A stretch of 64,000 nucleotides of DNA from VAZQ01 sp963739385 (lineage in GTDB: Bacteria > Pseudomonadota > Alphaproteobacteria > Rhizobiales > Xanthobacteraceae). The DNA is taken from NCBI GenBank assembly GCA_963739385.1, contig CAVUAI010000062.1, positions 186,001-250,000 of the forward strand. Reading direction: 5' to 3'. The position numbers and the translations under genes were made by a program. Position 1 is the first letter of the stretch; each line of letters begins with the position of its first letter. Of the stretch, positions 1-8,873 are shown piece after piece. The notes under the pieces are model-generated. The model saw nothing but the letters and a program-made list of their open reading frames with translations, did not search any database and was not told the DNA's origin.

Positions 1-566
1 GCGGCATGTTCCATCGCAACGCCGAAAGCGACATCCTCCATCAGACGTTTGCTCGCGCCCATGAGGCTCGTCGGATTGGCGGCCTTGTCAGTCGACACCG
101 CGAAGTAGATACGGCCATGGTCGTTCCGCGCCAGCCATCGCTTGAAACGTATGTGTCGAACGACGTTGGTGTCGAGCATCTGCATGGTAGAATGGAGGTC
201 TTTCTCCGACCGGACGTGTTTTAGCGCGGCGAAATGCATGACGATGTCATAGCACTCTGCCTCATTCAGCATCCGCTCCATGATCGGGCTTCCGTAGTCG
301 ACAGGAAACGTGCGGAAGTCGACACTGGACAAGCCTTCCGGGCGCCCCCGTAGGTCACGCACGAGTTCGGCAAGGTAGTTTTCGTTTTGGTCCACGACAT
401 GTACGGCCTTGGGACCGTAATCAAGGAGAATACGAGTTGTGATCGCACCGATCGATCCGCCACCGCCGATAATGAGAGCACGGCGACCGCGGACAGCCTC
501 GCCGACTGCGGTTGCGCTGGCTTCCATATCCGCCTCGAACAACGAGCGCTCGCGACCCGTCACCAC
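1..566 (-). CDS. CapD/FlaA1-type nucleotide-sugar dehydratase/epimerase, partial (runs off left edge)
   Basis: This is the N-terminal part of an NAD(P)-dependent nucleotide-sugar dehydratase or epimerase of the CapD/PseB/FnlA short-chain group, which makes 4-keto-6-deoxy or epimerised UDP-amino sugars in the cytoplasm. The frame is open from about 650 leftwards past base 1. It shows a Rossmann loop (LIIGGGGSIGA), the YDIVMHFAALKHV strand, and the family signature STDKAANPTSLMGASKR, in which a Met-Gly precedes the active-site Lys. The start is uncertain: GTG at 566 or 563, with GGGAG about 12 bases upstream, or ATG at 527. It lies directly downstream of the glycosyltransferase at 616-1647 in the same operon. 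The C-terminal half is outside the window. A C-terminal stub of the same family lies on the opposite strand at 11.3-11.8 kb. Confidence 0.8.
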   Translation of the reverse strand, partial: MVTGRERSLFEADMEASATAVGEAVRGRRALIIGGGGSIGAITTRILLDYGPKAVHVVDQNENYLAELVRDLRGRPEGLSSVDFRTFPVDYGSPIMERMLNEAECYDIVMHFAALKHVRSEKDLHSTMQMLDTNVVRHIRFKRWLARNDHGRIYFAVSTDKAANPTSLMGASKRLMEDVAFGVAMEHA

Positions 567-615
567 TCCATCGAGTACGCTCCCATGCCGGCCGTTCGCT
601 CGCTCAGACGGCGCC

Positions 616-1647
616 TTAGAGCCGCGAAAAATGTGTCCGCTCGCTGGTGGTCAATGCTCGATGCGGCCGACGAATGGCGCGCTCAGGCGCCGGCATCACA
701 AGTTCCGCCTCTTGGCATCCATACCGCTTGTTGATCAAGTAACGAGGGCGGTTCTTTACTTCATCAAAAATGAGGCCGACAAACTCTCCCAAAACTCCCA
801 GGAAAAAAAGCTGAATTCCTCCGATTAACGCGACTGCCGAGAAAATAGATGCCCAGCCCGGTACCTCGACCTCCCCCAATGCATACATCACAATCTGAAC
901 GAACGCGCCGGAAAGGCTTAGCGCCGCCATAACGAGGCCAACACCGATACAAATCCGTAGGGGAACCTTCGAAAAAGCCGAAAGCCCGTTTAATGCAAAG
1001 TTCAAGAGCATCAGGGGCGCATATTTAGATGCTCCACCTTCACGTTTCGCCGGCGTAAACGGAACATAAGTCACCTTGTAGCCGACCCAACTCACCAATC
1101 CGCGCAAAAACGGATTGTGCTCGCGCATTTCCTTGCGGAGCACCTCGGCTATTCGACGTGAAAGAAGCCGGTAATCCGCTGCCCCGGCCGGCAGTTTGAC
1201 CTCGCTGAGCGTGAGGAAGGTCGCGTAGAACCAGCGTGACGAGGCCCGCTTGAGCTTCGAGGACTCGCCTCCTTCCTGGCGCACCGTCTGAACGATGTCG
1301 GCTCCATCCTCCCAACACCGCAACAGCTCGGGAATGAGTTCCGGCGGATGCTGCAAGTCTGAATCCAGCATGATCAGCGCGTCGCCGTCGCTATGATCCA
1401 CGCCGGCGATGAGTGCGGCCTGGTGCCCGAACCGGCGCGACATCACCAAAACTTCAACGCGCGAATCTGCCTCGGCAATCGCCGAGAGAACGCTTTCCGT
1501 CTGGTCCGGCGATGGATCGAGAACGTAGATAATGCGAGAGGAATAACGCTCGGCCAAACCGTCGAGCACCGCGACAAGGCGCTCATGGAACATTCCGATG
1601 ACCTGCTCCTCGCGGAACACGGGGCAAATGATATCTATGCTGCGCAT
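616..1647 (-). CDS. Family 2 glycosyltransferase, DPM1/GtrB-like, with C-terminal membrane hairpin
   Basis: 343 residues. The N-terminal GT-A domain (about 1-225) opens with IDIICPVFREEQ and carries the metal-binding LDSDLQHPPE motif near residue 95 and the RRFGHQAALIAG segment. Two hydrophobic helices follow at about 232-260 and 270-300, then the conserved EVKNRPRYLI tail. In this group (dolichyl-phosphate mannose synthase-like, GtrB, ArnC) the product is usually a polyprenyl-phosphate-linked sugar made on the inner face of the plasma membrane. Here it may feed a modification of the polysaccharide, but the donor sugar cannot be read from the sequence. Its start overlaps the end of the upstream epimerase by 13 bases, which indicates translational coupling. 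Confidence 0.85.
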   Translation of the reverse strand: MRSIDIICPVFREEQVIGMFHERLVAVLDGLAERYSSRIIYVLDPSPDQTESVLSAIAEADSRVEVLVMSRRFGHQAALIAGVDHSDGDALIMLDSDLQHPPELIPELLRCWEDGADIVQTVRQEGGESSKLKRASSRWFYATFLTLSEVKLPAGAADYRLLSRRIAEVLRKEMREHNPFLRGLVSWVGYKVTYVPFTPAKREGGASKYAPLMLLNFALNGLSAFSKVPLRICIGVGLVMAALSLSGAFVQIVMYALGEVEVPGWASIFSAVALIGGIQLFFLGVLGEFVGLIFDEVKNRPRYLINKRYGCQEAELVMPAPERAIRRPHRALTTSERTHFSRL

Positions 1648-2583
1648 CGACTTCGCATGCTTTCGACAACTGCGCTCAGGCCTCTGTCTATCGACACACG
1701 AGGAAACCAGCCGGCGGCCTCATGCAAGGCACTGATGTCCGCGACAGTACGGTCGATCTCGTTACGGCGGCGATCACCACGCTCGCGATAGGGTTTTTGG
1801 ATGCCGGCCGCGGTGCTCGCCCGTTTGATGATGTCCTCAACTGAATACGCTCGGCCGCTACCAAGGTTGAATACCGATCCCTGCGGTGCGCGCGTGGACA
1901 GAAGGATACCATCCACCGCATCGGAGACATAAACATAGTCGCGACTCGGTGCGAGATCCATGACCTCTATTTCGGAGCAACTGGGATCTCAGAATCTGTC
2001 TCACAATGAGAGGAATGAGGAAGCTGTCGTCTTGGCCGGGACCATAAACGTTGAACATACGCAGCGCCACGACGGAGGCCTCGTAGGTACGCGCATAAAA
2101 GCTGCACACTTGCTCGGCAAGATACTTTGACAGCGCGTAGGGATTGTTTGCGTCTGGCTGATCCGACTCGCGAATGGGCAGCCGCTGCGGCACTCCATAA
2201 GTGTAACCGCCAATGAATGTCATTCCGCATCCGTGACGCCGACATTGCTCGAGCACACGGGCCGTGCCGAAGGTGTTTACGTCGAGATAGCCCAACGGAT
2301 CCTTCCACCCATCTACGACACCAATGCGCGCGGCGGCGTGAAATACGTGGCCCACACCCTCAAGTGGCAGATCATCACGAGTGATGTCCACTCCGGCCGT
2401 CCGCGATACGCGCACTACCGCCTTCCCAATGGTTTCGAGCTGAATTGCGAGATGGCGACCGATAAATCCAGAAGCCCCTGTGACCAGCACCCGCCCGATG
2501 CCGGGTAAAATGTCGGACACACTTGAAGATATGATAGGCGAGCTCTTCATAGCCCCAATTCGATGCTCATTCGTGCCAGTCAT
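1635..2583 (-). pseudogene. NAD-dependent sugar epimerase/dehydratase, split by one frameshift
   Basis: An extended short-chain dehydrogenase acting on nucleotide sugars. The first frame (2583 to about 1985) carries VLVTGASGFIGRHLA, the HAAARIGVVDGW strand, the active-site PYALSKYLAEQ (Tyr-x3-Lys) and FNVYGPGQDDSFL. The rest (about 1985 to 1635) continues in another frame with EVMDLAPSRDYVYVSDAVDG and VFNLGSGRAYSVEDI, as expected for the same protein of about 315 residues. The break lies between roughly 1970 and 1990. All motifs are conserved on both sides, so a single-base sequencing error is plausible. Substrate unknown. The gene sits between membrane protein A and the DPM1-like glycosyltransferase on the same strand. 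Confidence 0.75.
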
Positions 2584-2828
2584 TGACCGGTTTTTTTATC
2601 ATTTTCAGACCTATACCCGGCAGCCACAGCCCTGGCTTTACTCGCAACCGTTGAACAAGTCCACCACGCGTCCGCGGGCAAGTTTAGCACGCCCTCATTA
2701 CCTGCCCTTCGTTTTGTCGGTTCACAAGAGTGTGCTCTTGTTCTGTCCCCTTGTGAGGCGTTTGCTACCTTCGAGGTCAAACAGCCAACGTCTATCACCC
2801 ATCTTGTACCCATCGAGCGAATGCCTGC

Positions 2829-4334
2829 TTACTCCGCGGTAAGTCGATTGCCGGCCGCTCCACTGCGTTTTGGCTCCGGTCCTGTCAGAATAGCTCTGGC
2901 GAAGGCGAAGACTATGAGCGCCGCAAGCAGTGCCTCGAAACCGACGACCAAGCTGCCTTGGTAGGCTAACGTAAAGGTCGGCATAACAACTGCCGCTTCG
3001 AGCGACACCCCGAAGATCGCAGCCGACATGACGATTATGAACATCGCAAGCCCCGGACTCAGATTAAGCAAGAAATATCCTCCAATGGCTATGCTCAGTA
3101 AAATGCTGAACCAGACGAAACCATTCCGGATCACGATCTGCGCCAATTTGCCAAGGAGTGGAAACGCCATAGTACGGCTCGTCTCCAAGATCGCTTTGGA
3201 GTAAATCCCGACCATCTCCCAAGGATATCTCTTCCACAGCTGGAAATAATAGGACCGAAGAGCAGGATCGTATGTTGGTCCAAGATATGCCACGTTCGGA
3301 TCAACGCGCTTTGCAATTTCCCAGCCGGCACTATCATCCCACTTTATCCCCTCGCGCTCCGCTAATGGATTTGGGAGAGCGCCGAGCCCGAGAACGATCG
3401 GATGCCATATTGGGTGATGGCTATAAGTGTACGGAATGTCCTTCTCAAGCGGCCAAATAAGTGCCGCTTGAAACAGAAAAAACCCGATGAAGACCGCGCC
3501 AGAAATGGCGCCGATCTTGCGGAAAATGCGATCCTGACGATAGTATTTCAGCGCGGCAATGAAGAAAATTATGGCGAGCTGTACGGCCATGATGAGCCCG
3601 TAAGATGTGCGCCAGTTGTAAACGAAGGCCAGCACAATTCCTACTCCGACCCCAGCGAGCGCCAGCACATATGGCTTTCGGCGGTCAATAGCGGGCCAAA
3701 GTAGCGCAAGCAAAGCGCTGCTGAACAATAGCAGCACAGACATCATTGGGTATTGAGATATGACCGTTGGTTGCACCGATAGCAATTTGACCGTGGCCAT
3801 GCTGATAAGGCCGATTGGCAGTAGGCCCGCTCCAAAAAGGCCAAGAAAGTAGAGCGCCAAAAAGAGGACTGTGCATTCAAATAGAATCAATTTTACCGCG
3901 AGGGTGTTCGCCGAGTCGTCAGGCGGGAGCAGGAGCAGAGCAGACAGCAACAAAGACAGACTGTTTTCACTGTTTAGAAAGCGCTGGAGATCTTTCTCGC
4001 AAAACCGGAAGATCGCATCATATCCTGCAACAATGGCCTCGGAAAATGTTTGGTCGGGGGGCCACTTGTCGCGTTGGAAGAACCTTCCGCCGCCGTCAAT
4101 GTTCGGGCTCAGATAACCGCGTTTGCCACAGAAGTTAGAAACGAGCGCCTGTTCAAGAGCTATCTGTGGGTGCCCTCCGACGACCTGTCTCGACCCTACG
4201 GCGAACAAGTTATAATATAGCGCAGCGAATGCAACTGCAGTCAGGGCAATGGAAGCTGAGATCAAGTGCCGTCGCCATCCCGTTCCCGGTTGCCGGAAGA
4301 ATAGCCAAGCAAGAATTTTCATCCAGGGTTCCAA
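2829..4334 (-). CDS. Polytopic membrane protein of unknown function (paralogue A)
   Basis: 501 residues with about ten hydrophobic segments, starting with a membrane anchor near residues 22-45. An external-looking loop follows (about 50-115) containing the SNFCGKRGYLSPN and LNSENSLSLLL motifs. Further conserved-looking pieces are FVYNWRTSYGL, HHPIWHPIVLGLG, REGIKWDDSAGWEIA and RSYYFQLWKRYPWEM. I do not recognise the family. The layout resembles GT-C-fold glycosyltransferases or other polysaccharide membrane enzymes, but no catalytic motif proves that. Membrane protein B at 12.9-14.5 kb on the plus strand shares every one of these motifs, so the pair are paralogues. First gene of a leftward operon with the epimerase and glycosyltransferase. 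Confidence 0.75.
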   Translation of the reverse strand: MEPWMKILAWLFFRQPGTGWRRHLISASIALTAVAFAALYYNLFAVGSRQVVGGHPQIALEQALVSNFCGKRGYLSPNIDGGGRFFQRDKWPPDQTFSEAIVAGYDAIFRFCEKDLQRFLNSENSLSLLLSALLLLPPDDSANTLAVKLILFECTVLFLALYFLGLFGAGLLPIGLISMATVKLLSVQPTVISQYPMMSVLLLFSSALLALLWPAIDRRKPYVLALAGVGVGIVLAFVYNWRTSYGLIMAVQLAIIFFIAALKYYRQDRIFRKIGAISGAVFIGFFLFQAALIWPLEKDIPYTYSHHPIWHPIVLGLGALPNPLAEREGIKWDDSAGWEIAKRVDPNVAYLGPTYDPALRSYYFQLWKRYPWEMVGIYSKAILETSRTMAFPLLGKLAQIVIRNGFVWFSILLSIAIGGYFLLNLSPGLAMFIIVMSAAIFGVSLEAAVVMPTFTLAYQGSLVVGFEALLAALIVFAFARAILTGPEPKRSGAAGNRLTAE

Positions 4335-5103
4335 AACTTGTCACTGCTTCGATCAACCGCGCTCCAGGCCCAACCTTGGTTCTGTTGCATACCGCCTCAT
4401 GTCAGACAAGTCCGCGCCAAGATCGGTATCAGTATAGCTGCGACTGGTGCCGTAGCGGGGGACTGTAGCTTTCCGGGGGGAGTTCAGCCACCTCCATCCG
4501 GCGCGGAAGGGCCGGAATCATAGCACGAAGCTGAATCCTTGCAGCCGCAAAACGAGGACCGCCCCGCCCCAGCTGCGAGCGGCGATCACCGATCGGCCTC
4601 GCAGCAACGCCGCCGGTCTGGCGAACTGCACCCAATGCATGACCTTGCCAGTGCCTACGTCGAACAATGCCGAGACTTTCCGCCGTGACAACAGCCCGCC
4701 CGCTAACGCCGAGAAGCGTTAGCGCAAATCGAGCGAACAGGGCTTCGCCATCCGTGCTCGCCTCCTCCCCGGTAGCCAGCTTGAACTATGGTTTACCGCC
4801 TTGGCAATTCCGATTTGGATTCAACTAGATCGAACGATGAGCGGTCGGGCAGCTCGGGCGTTCGAGATGCAGCGCGTCGATTGAGGGCGGAATAGGCCGG
4901 GTGTTGACCTGCCGGCCGGAAGGTGTAACGAGTACTGATCGTCATCCCGCCTGCGGATCAAGCGCCGCGATGATCCGGCGGTGAGACGAGGAGCTTTCGC
5001 GAGCACAATCAGCAATTCGAATACGATGACGAAATGGAAGGGCGGCCCAGCTCGGGATGGCCCGGGATCGACAAGTTGACCAGCTCTGCGGAGAATGTCC
5101 GGA
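4335..5103. other. Divergent intergenic region without a supported gene
   Basis: About 760 bases separate the leftward membrane protein A gene from the rightward aminotransferase gene. Several short frames are open but none shows family motifs or a credible ribosome site, and I take them as chance frames in GC-rich DNA. The region should hold promoters for both directions. No confident -35/-10 pair could be picked by eye. One perfect inverted repeat lies inside it (4701-4724). Confidence 0.5.
4701..4724. repeat. Perfect 9-bp inverted repeat with 6-base spacer
   Basis: CGCTAACGC and its exact reverse complement GCGTTAGCG are separated by CGAGAA. The dyad sits inside the divergent intergenic region. 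It lacks a following T-tract, so it is a poor intrinsic terminator. An operator for a dimeric regulator or an RNA hairpin in the leader of one of the flanking genes are both possible. No protein partner can be named. Confidence 0.5.
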
Positions 5104-6267
5104 ATGAGCGCCACGGGACAAACAATCATCAAGCGCGTCGATCTACTTGCCCAGTATCGCGACATGAAGCAGGAGATCGATGCGGCGGTAGCTCGTGTGC
5201 TTGCGTCAGGCCGTTACGTATTGGGAACAGAGGTTGAGCTGTTTGAGCAGGAGTTCGCCCAATACCTTGGGGCCTCAGCGGCGGTCGGCGTCGCGGATGG
5301 CACGCGGGCAATCGCTATAGCGCTCCGGACTCTCGGCGTGAGCACTTCTGATGAGGTAATCACCACGCCCCTCACGGCGATCCCGACGATCGGCGCCATC
5401 ATCGAATGCGGGGCGCGCCCGGTATTTGTCGACATCGATCCCGACACCTACCTCCTCGATATCGATCGCGTTCCGGCCGCGATCACGTCCCGAACGCGCG
5501 CCATTGTGCCGGTGCACTTGTTCGGCAATATGGTCGACATCCCGCGGTTGCGCCGCGTCGTCCCGCCGAGCGTCGCGATCGTCGAGGACGCGGCACAGGC
5601 GCACGGCAGCTGCCTCGACGGAGTCAAGGCCGGCAATTTCGGCGATCTCGCTACCTTCAGCTTCTATCCTACCAAGAATCTGGGCGGCTATGGCGACGGG
5701 GGAGCCATTGTTAGCCCCGATGGCCGCTTCGTGGCAGAGATTAAGCTGATCCGCAATCATGGAATGAGCGACAAGGATACCTGCCACACGCCGGGATTTA
5801 ATAGCCGGCTCGACGAGTTGCAGGCGGCGATGCTGCGAGTCAAGCTGCCCCGTCTCGATGCTACGAACCAGGCCCGGGGCGAGCGTGCGCGGCAATATCT
5901 TGCCGGTCTTCCGGCGGAACTGTTTTCTCACCAGCGTATTCCGAACAACGTCGACACCAACTGGCATGTGTTCGAGACCCGCTTCCTCGGCGGCCGCAAT
6001 GCACTGGTCGATTTTCTGGATCGCGGGGGAATTCAGACGAACGTTTACTATGTGATTCCCCATCATCTGCAGCCGGCCTTACGGCATCTCGGCTATAAGC
6101 GCGGCGATCTGCCGAACCTGGAACTGGTGTGCGAGCAGGCGATCGCGCTGCCGCTCTATTCCGAGATCCCGCCAAGAACAGTTCAGCAAGTGATCGATGC
6201 GATCCGCCAATTCGTGGACCAGGCATCGATCCGTCCCACAGCAAGGCTTGCTGGACAGACATCATGA
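5104..6267 (+). CDS. DegT/DnrJ/EryC1 family sugar aminotransferase
   Basis: A PLP-dependent aminotransferase of about 387 residues that aminates keto-deoxy nucleotide sugars. Features are DLLAQYRDMKQEID near the N-terminus, VADGTRAIAIALRTLG, the VEDAAQAHGS aspartate that contacts the PLP ring nitrogen, and the PLP-lysine segment SFYPTKNLGGYGDGG. The last resembles the FdtB/QdtB (3-keto sugar) branch. ATG 5104 is preferred over ATG 5095 because GGAG ends 10 bases before it. The stop overlaps the start of the hexapeptide acyltransferase (ATGA), so the two are translationally coupled. That pairing is typical of dTDP-3-amino-3,6-dideoxyhexose N-acylation. The exact sugar is inference. Confidence 0.88.
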   Translation: MSATGQTIIKRVDLLAQYRDMKQEIDAAVARVLASGRYVLGTEVELFEQEFAQYLGASAAVGVADGTRAIAIALRTLGVSTSDEVITTPLTAIPTIGAIIECGARPVFVDIDPDTYLLDIDRVPAAITSRTRAIVPVHLFGNMVDIPRLRRVVPPSVAIVEDAAQAHGSCLDGVKAGNFGDLATFSFYPTKNLGGYGDGGAIVSPDGRFVAEIKLIRNHGMSDKDTCHTPGFNSRLDELQAAMLRVKLPRLDATNQARGERARQYLAGLPAELFSHQRIPNNVDTNWHVFETRFLGGRNALVDFLDRGGIQTNVYYVIPHHLQPALRHLGYKRGDLPNLELVCEQAIALPLYSEIPPRTVQQVIDAIRQFVDQASIRPTARLAGQTS

Positions 6268-6794
6268 TCGATCCCGATGTCGTGCTGGGGACGGGGGTAA
6301 AGATCTTCGCTCCAGACCTCGTCAATCTGTTCGGCTGCACGATCGGCGACCGCACGTTCATTGGACCGTTTGTGGAGATCACGCGCGGTGTCACCGTCGG
6401 CAAGCGCTGCCTGATCGAAAGTCACAGCTTCATATGCGACGGCGTCCATGTTGGCGACGACGTGTTCATTGGTCACGGGGTAATGTTCACGAACGACCTC
6501 TATCCAATGACGTACCGGCAGGTGAAGCGGAAAGAGACGATGGTCGGCAATCACGCGAGCCTTGGCAGCAATGCGACCATCATCGGCGGTGTCCGCATTG
6601 GCGAGCACGCAATCATCGGGGCAGGCGCGGTGGTCACCAAAGATGTGCCGGACTACGCCATTGCGGTCGGCAATCCCGCGCGCCTCATGCGCCGGTTCAA
6701 CGATCGCGAGTCACTGCGCGCCTTCATTGAAGCGCGCCAGGAATACGATACTGGTCGCACGCCGCAGTCAGAAGCTGCTAGCCGCAGACGGTAA
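6264..6794 (+). CDS. Left-handed beta-helix acyltransferase (hexapeptide repeat)
   Basis: 176 residues made almost entirely of hexapeptide repeats, such as CTIGDRTFIGPFVEI and GVRIGEHAIIGAGAVVTKDVPDYAIAVG (two stretches shown in part). The likely catalytic or acceptor His lies in the SHSFICDGVHVG to HGVMFTNDLYPM stretch. The closing VGNPARLMRR is standard for the family. The overall pattern resembles the N-terminal acyltransferase domain of WxcM and FdtC/QdtC, which N-acetylate dTDP-3-amino-3,6-dideoxyhexoses. The 4-base overlap with the aminotransferase supports a shared substrate. ATG 6264 is chosen because the upstream extension is not hexapeptide-like and overlaps the aminotransferase in another frame. 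Confidence 0.85.
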   Translation: MIDPDVVLGTGVKIFAPDLVNLFGCTIGDRTFIGPFVEITRGVTVGKRCLIESHSFICDGVHVGDDVFIGHGVMFTNDLYPMTYRQVKRKETMVGNHASLGSNATIIGGVRIGEHAIIGAGAVVTKDVPDYAIAVGNPARLMRRFNDRESLRAFIEARQEYDTGRTPQSEAASRRR

Positions 6795-6845
6795 GCCTGG
6801 GGTGGTCGCAGCGGCCCCGGCCGTCAACCAAGGACAGCGCAACCC

Positions 6846-7856
6846 ATGAACCAGAATTTGGTGCCCCACCTGCGTTCCCCCGAAACTGGGAACGAGCTGG
6901 AAATCAAGGTCTTTGCGACGAAAGACGACGAAGTTCTGGAAGGAATTTTGATTGACCGCTCGACCGGCGTCTGGTTCCGGATCGAAGGCGGAATTGCGGA
7001 CCTTAAGCCGCTGGCGTTACGAACGACCGAGCGATACGACGCGTTCAGGCAGCGCCACAGCCTCGACGAGAGCAGTGCAGCCCAGACGCCGGCGGCGCAG
7101 GACGGTACCGTCGCGGATCAGCGGAAACAGATCGACTTCTTTGATGGGCGGCCGCAGGAGTATGAGGAAGAAGTGGTACTGAACCCGTTTTCACGCGTCC
7201 TAGATAACGTCACGTTTGGCAACTGGGCAAAGCGCACCCTGAAACCGGGCAGCCGTGTGTTGGAGGTTGGCTGCGGCTCCGGCCGGCAGACCGAGGTTCT
7301 GCTCGGACTCGGCATGCGTTCGGTTGCGCTCGATCTGTCGGAAGGATTGCTGCGGCTCGCGCGCCGTAAACTCGAGGCGCAAGGAATAGAGAGACGCGCC
7401 GACCTGATCGCATCCTCTGCCGAGGCGCTGCCGATCGCAAACGGCAACTTCGATGCCTGCGTGATCTATGGCAGCCTCCATCACTTTGCCAATCCACAAA
7501 CCGTGCTTGCCAAGACCACGGCGGCTCTGCGGCGCGGCGGGCACTTCTACATGCTCGAGCCGCATAAAAGCCCTGTTCGGTTCTTTTTCGATTGGTTGAT
7601 GCGGGTGTGTCCGCTCTGGCAGGAGGAAGCGTCCGATGATCCCCTGTTCAGCGAGCCGCAGTTCCGGGAATGGCTCGGCCGCGGCAACGTGCGCGCCGAT
7701 ATCAAAATCTCCACCTACCTGCCGCCTCATTTGTTCTATCACCTCGGCCAGACGTCAGGCGAACGGCTGCTGATGTGGTCGGACCGGCTCTTTTCCTCGC
7801 TGCCGGGGGTGCGCCGCTTAGGCGGCGTCATCATCGCAGAGGGCGTCAAGGTTTAG
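6846..7856 (+). CDS. Class I SAM-dependent methyltransferase with N-terminal Trm112-like segment
   Basis: 336 residues. The first ~60 residues (LVPHLRSPETGNELEI to GVWFRIEGGIADLKP) look like the Trm112-type segment often fused to sugar methyltransferases, though without an obvious Cys pair. The catalytic Rossmann domain follows with motif I VLEVGCGSGRQTEVLLGLG near residue 140, then ALDLSEGLLRLARRK, FDACVIYGSLHHF and LRRGGHFYMLEPHKS. The product probably O- or N-methylates a sugar or a glycan-linked group. It follows the acyltransferase by about 50 bases on the same strand and is probably in one transcript with it. Target unknown. Confidence 0.85.
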   Translation: MNQNLVPHLRSPETGNELEIKVFATKDDEVLEGILIDRSTGVWFRIEGGIADLKPLALRTTERYDAFRQRHSLDESSAAQTPAAQDGTVADQRKQIDFFDGRPQEYEEEVVLNPFSRVLDNVTFGNWAKRTLKPGSRVLEVGCGSGRQTEVLLGLGMRSVALDLSEGLLRLARRKLEAQGIERRADLIASSAEALPIANGNFDACVIYGSLHHFANPQTVLAKTTAALRRGGHFYMLEPHKSPVRFFFDWLMRVCPLWQEEASDDPLFSEPQFREWLGRGNVRADIKISTYLPPHLFYHLGQTSGERLLMWSDRLFSSLPGVRRLGGVIIAEGVKV

Positions 7857-8008
7857 GAGCGCCGCTTCGATGCGGTGGGGCGTGATGCGCTCGCGCGCAG
7901 GAGCTCGACGTCGTTTAAGTCCGGTGCTCGCATGTGGTAGGCAAATGTTTTGCGAGCGAAGCAACGTCGCGGTTTAAGTCGTCGACATACTGAATGGCGC
8001 GGATTAGA

Positions 8009-8756
8009 ATGACATCATCTCTGTCGCTATCGGTCATTATCCCGGTCTACAACGAAATTGAACTTGTCGATCGGCAAGTTCGACGCATGGACGCGTTCAT
8101 GGTCGCCCATGTCGCGGATCATGAGTTGATCATCATCGAGAGCGGCAGTACTGATGGGAGCGGTGAGGCCTGCGACCGGCTTGCGCGCGACATGCCGCGG
8201 GTGCGCTTGGTTCACGAAGGCGCACGCAACGGCTACGGTGCCGCCGTCCGGCTCGGCTTCGCACATGCCACCAAGGACCTGCTGATCTCGATTCCGGTCG
8301 ATTTGCCGTTTCCGCTCGATGTCCTGCCCGAGGGTCTGAGACTGATCGAGACAGCCGATTGCGTTCTGAGCTATCGGCAGGTAGACGATCGCCCGCTGTT
8401 CCGTCGGATACAGTCGCATGTCTACGATGGACTGATCAAAATCGTGCTTGGGCTGCCGATGCGGCGGGTCAACTCGGCGTTCAAGCTCTATCGGCGCAGA
8501 CATCATCGAGTCGATGCCGCTTCAGTCGAACGGGTGGTTTCTCGACGCCGAGATCCTCTACTGGATCGGCGCCAAGAAGCTGCGGTTCCGCGAGATCCCC
8601 GTGCTGCTTCCAGAGCGCGAAGCCGGTGTATCGAAGGTGCGGCTCTCGGATCCATTCCGCGTGTTGCGTGAACTGTTTGCGTTCAAGCGCGGTCTCGGCA
8701 GGCTCCATGAACGCGCATCTCGGGGCGTCGCATTGGGGTCCGGCGACGAGGTATGA
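8009..8756 (+). pseudogene. Family 2 glycosyltransferase (DPM1-like GT-A), split by one frameshift
   Basis: A GT-A glycosyltransferase of about 245 residues. The first frame runs to about 8495 with LSVIIPVYNEIELVDRQ, IIIESGSTDGSGE, HEGARNGYGAAVRLGF and VNSAFKLYRR. The remainder continues in another frame to the stop at 8756 with ADIIESMPLQSNGWFLDAE and VLLPEREAGVSKVR, a typical C-terminal region for this family. The break lies near 8490-8510. There is no membrane hairpin, unlike the GT2 at 616-1647. Last gene of the rightward sugar cassette. An alternative start at 7994 adds five residues. Confidence 0.75.
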
Positions 8757-8873
8757 CAAAGCTCGCGTGCCTCGTCGCCCATGCAGGCGCCAGGTACGAA
8801 ATTTCGTCCACTAGGGCTGGCGCGGCTCACGCGCCGACCGCGGTCAACCGCGCCACCTCTCCAACTCGGCTCA

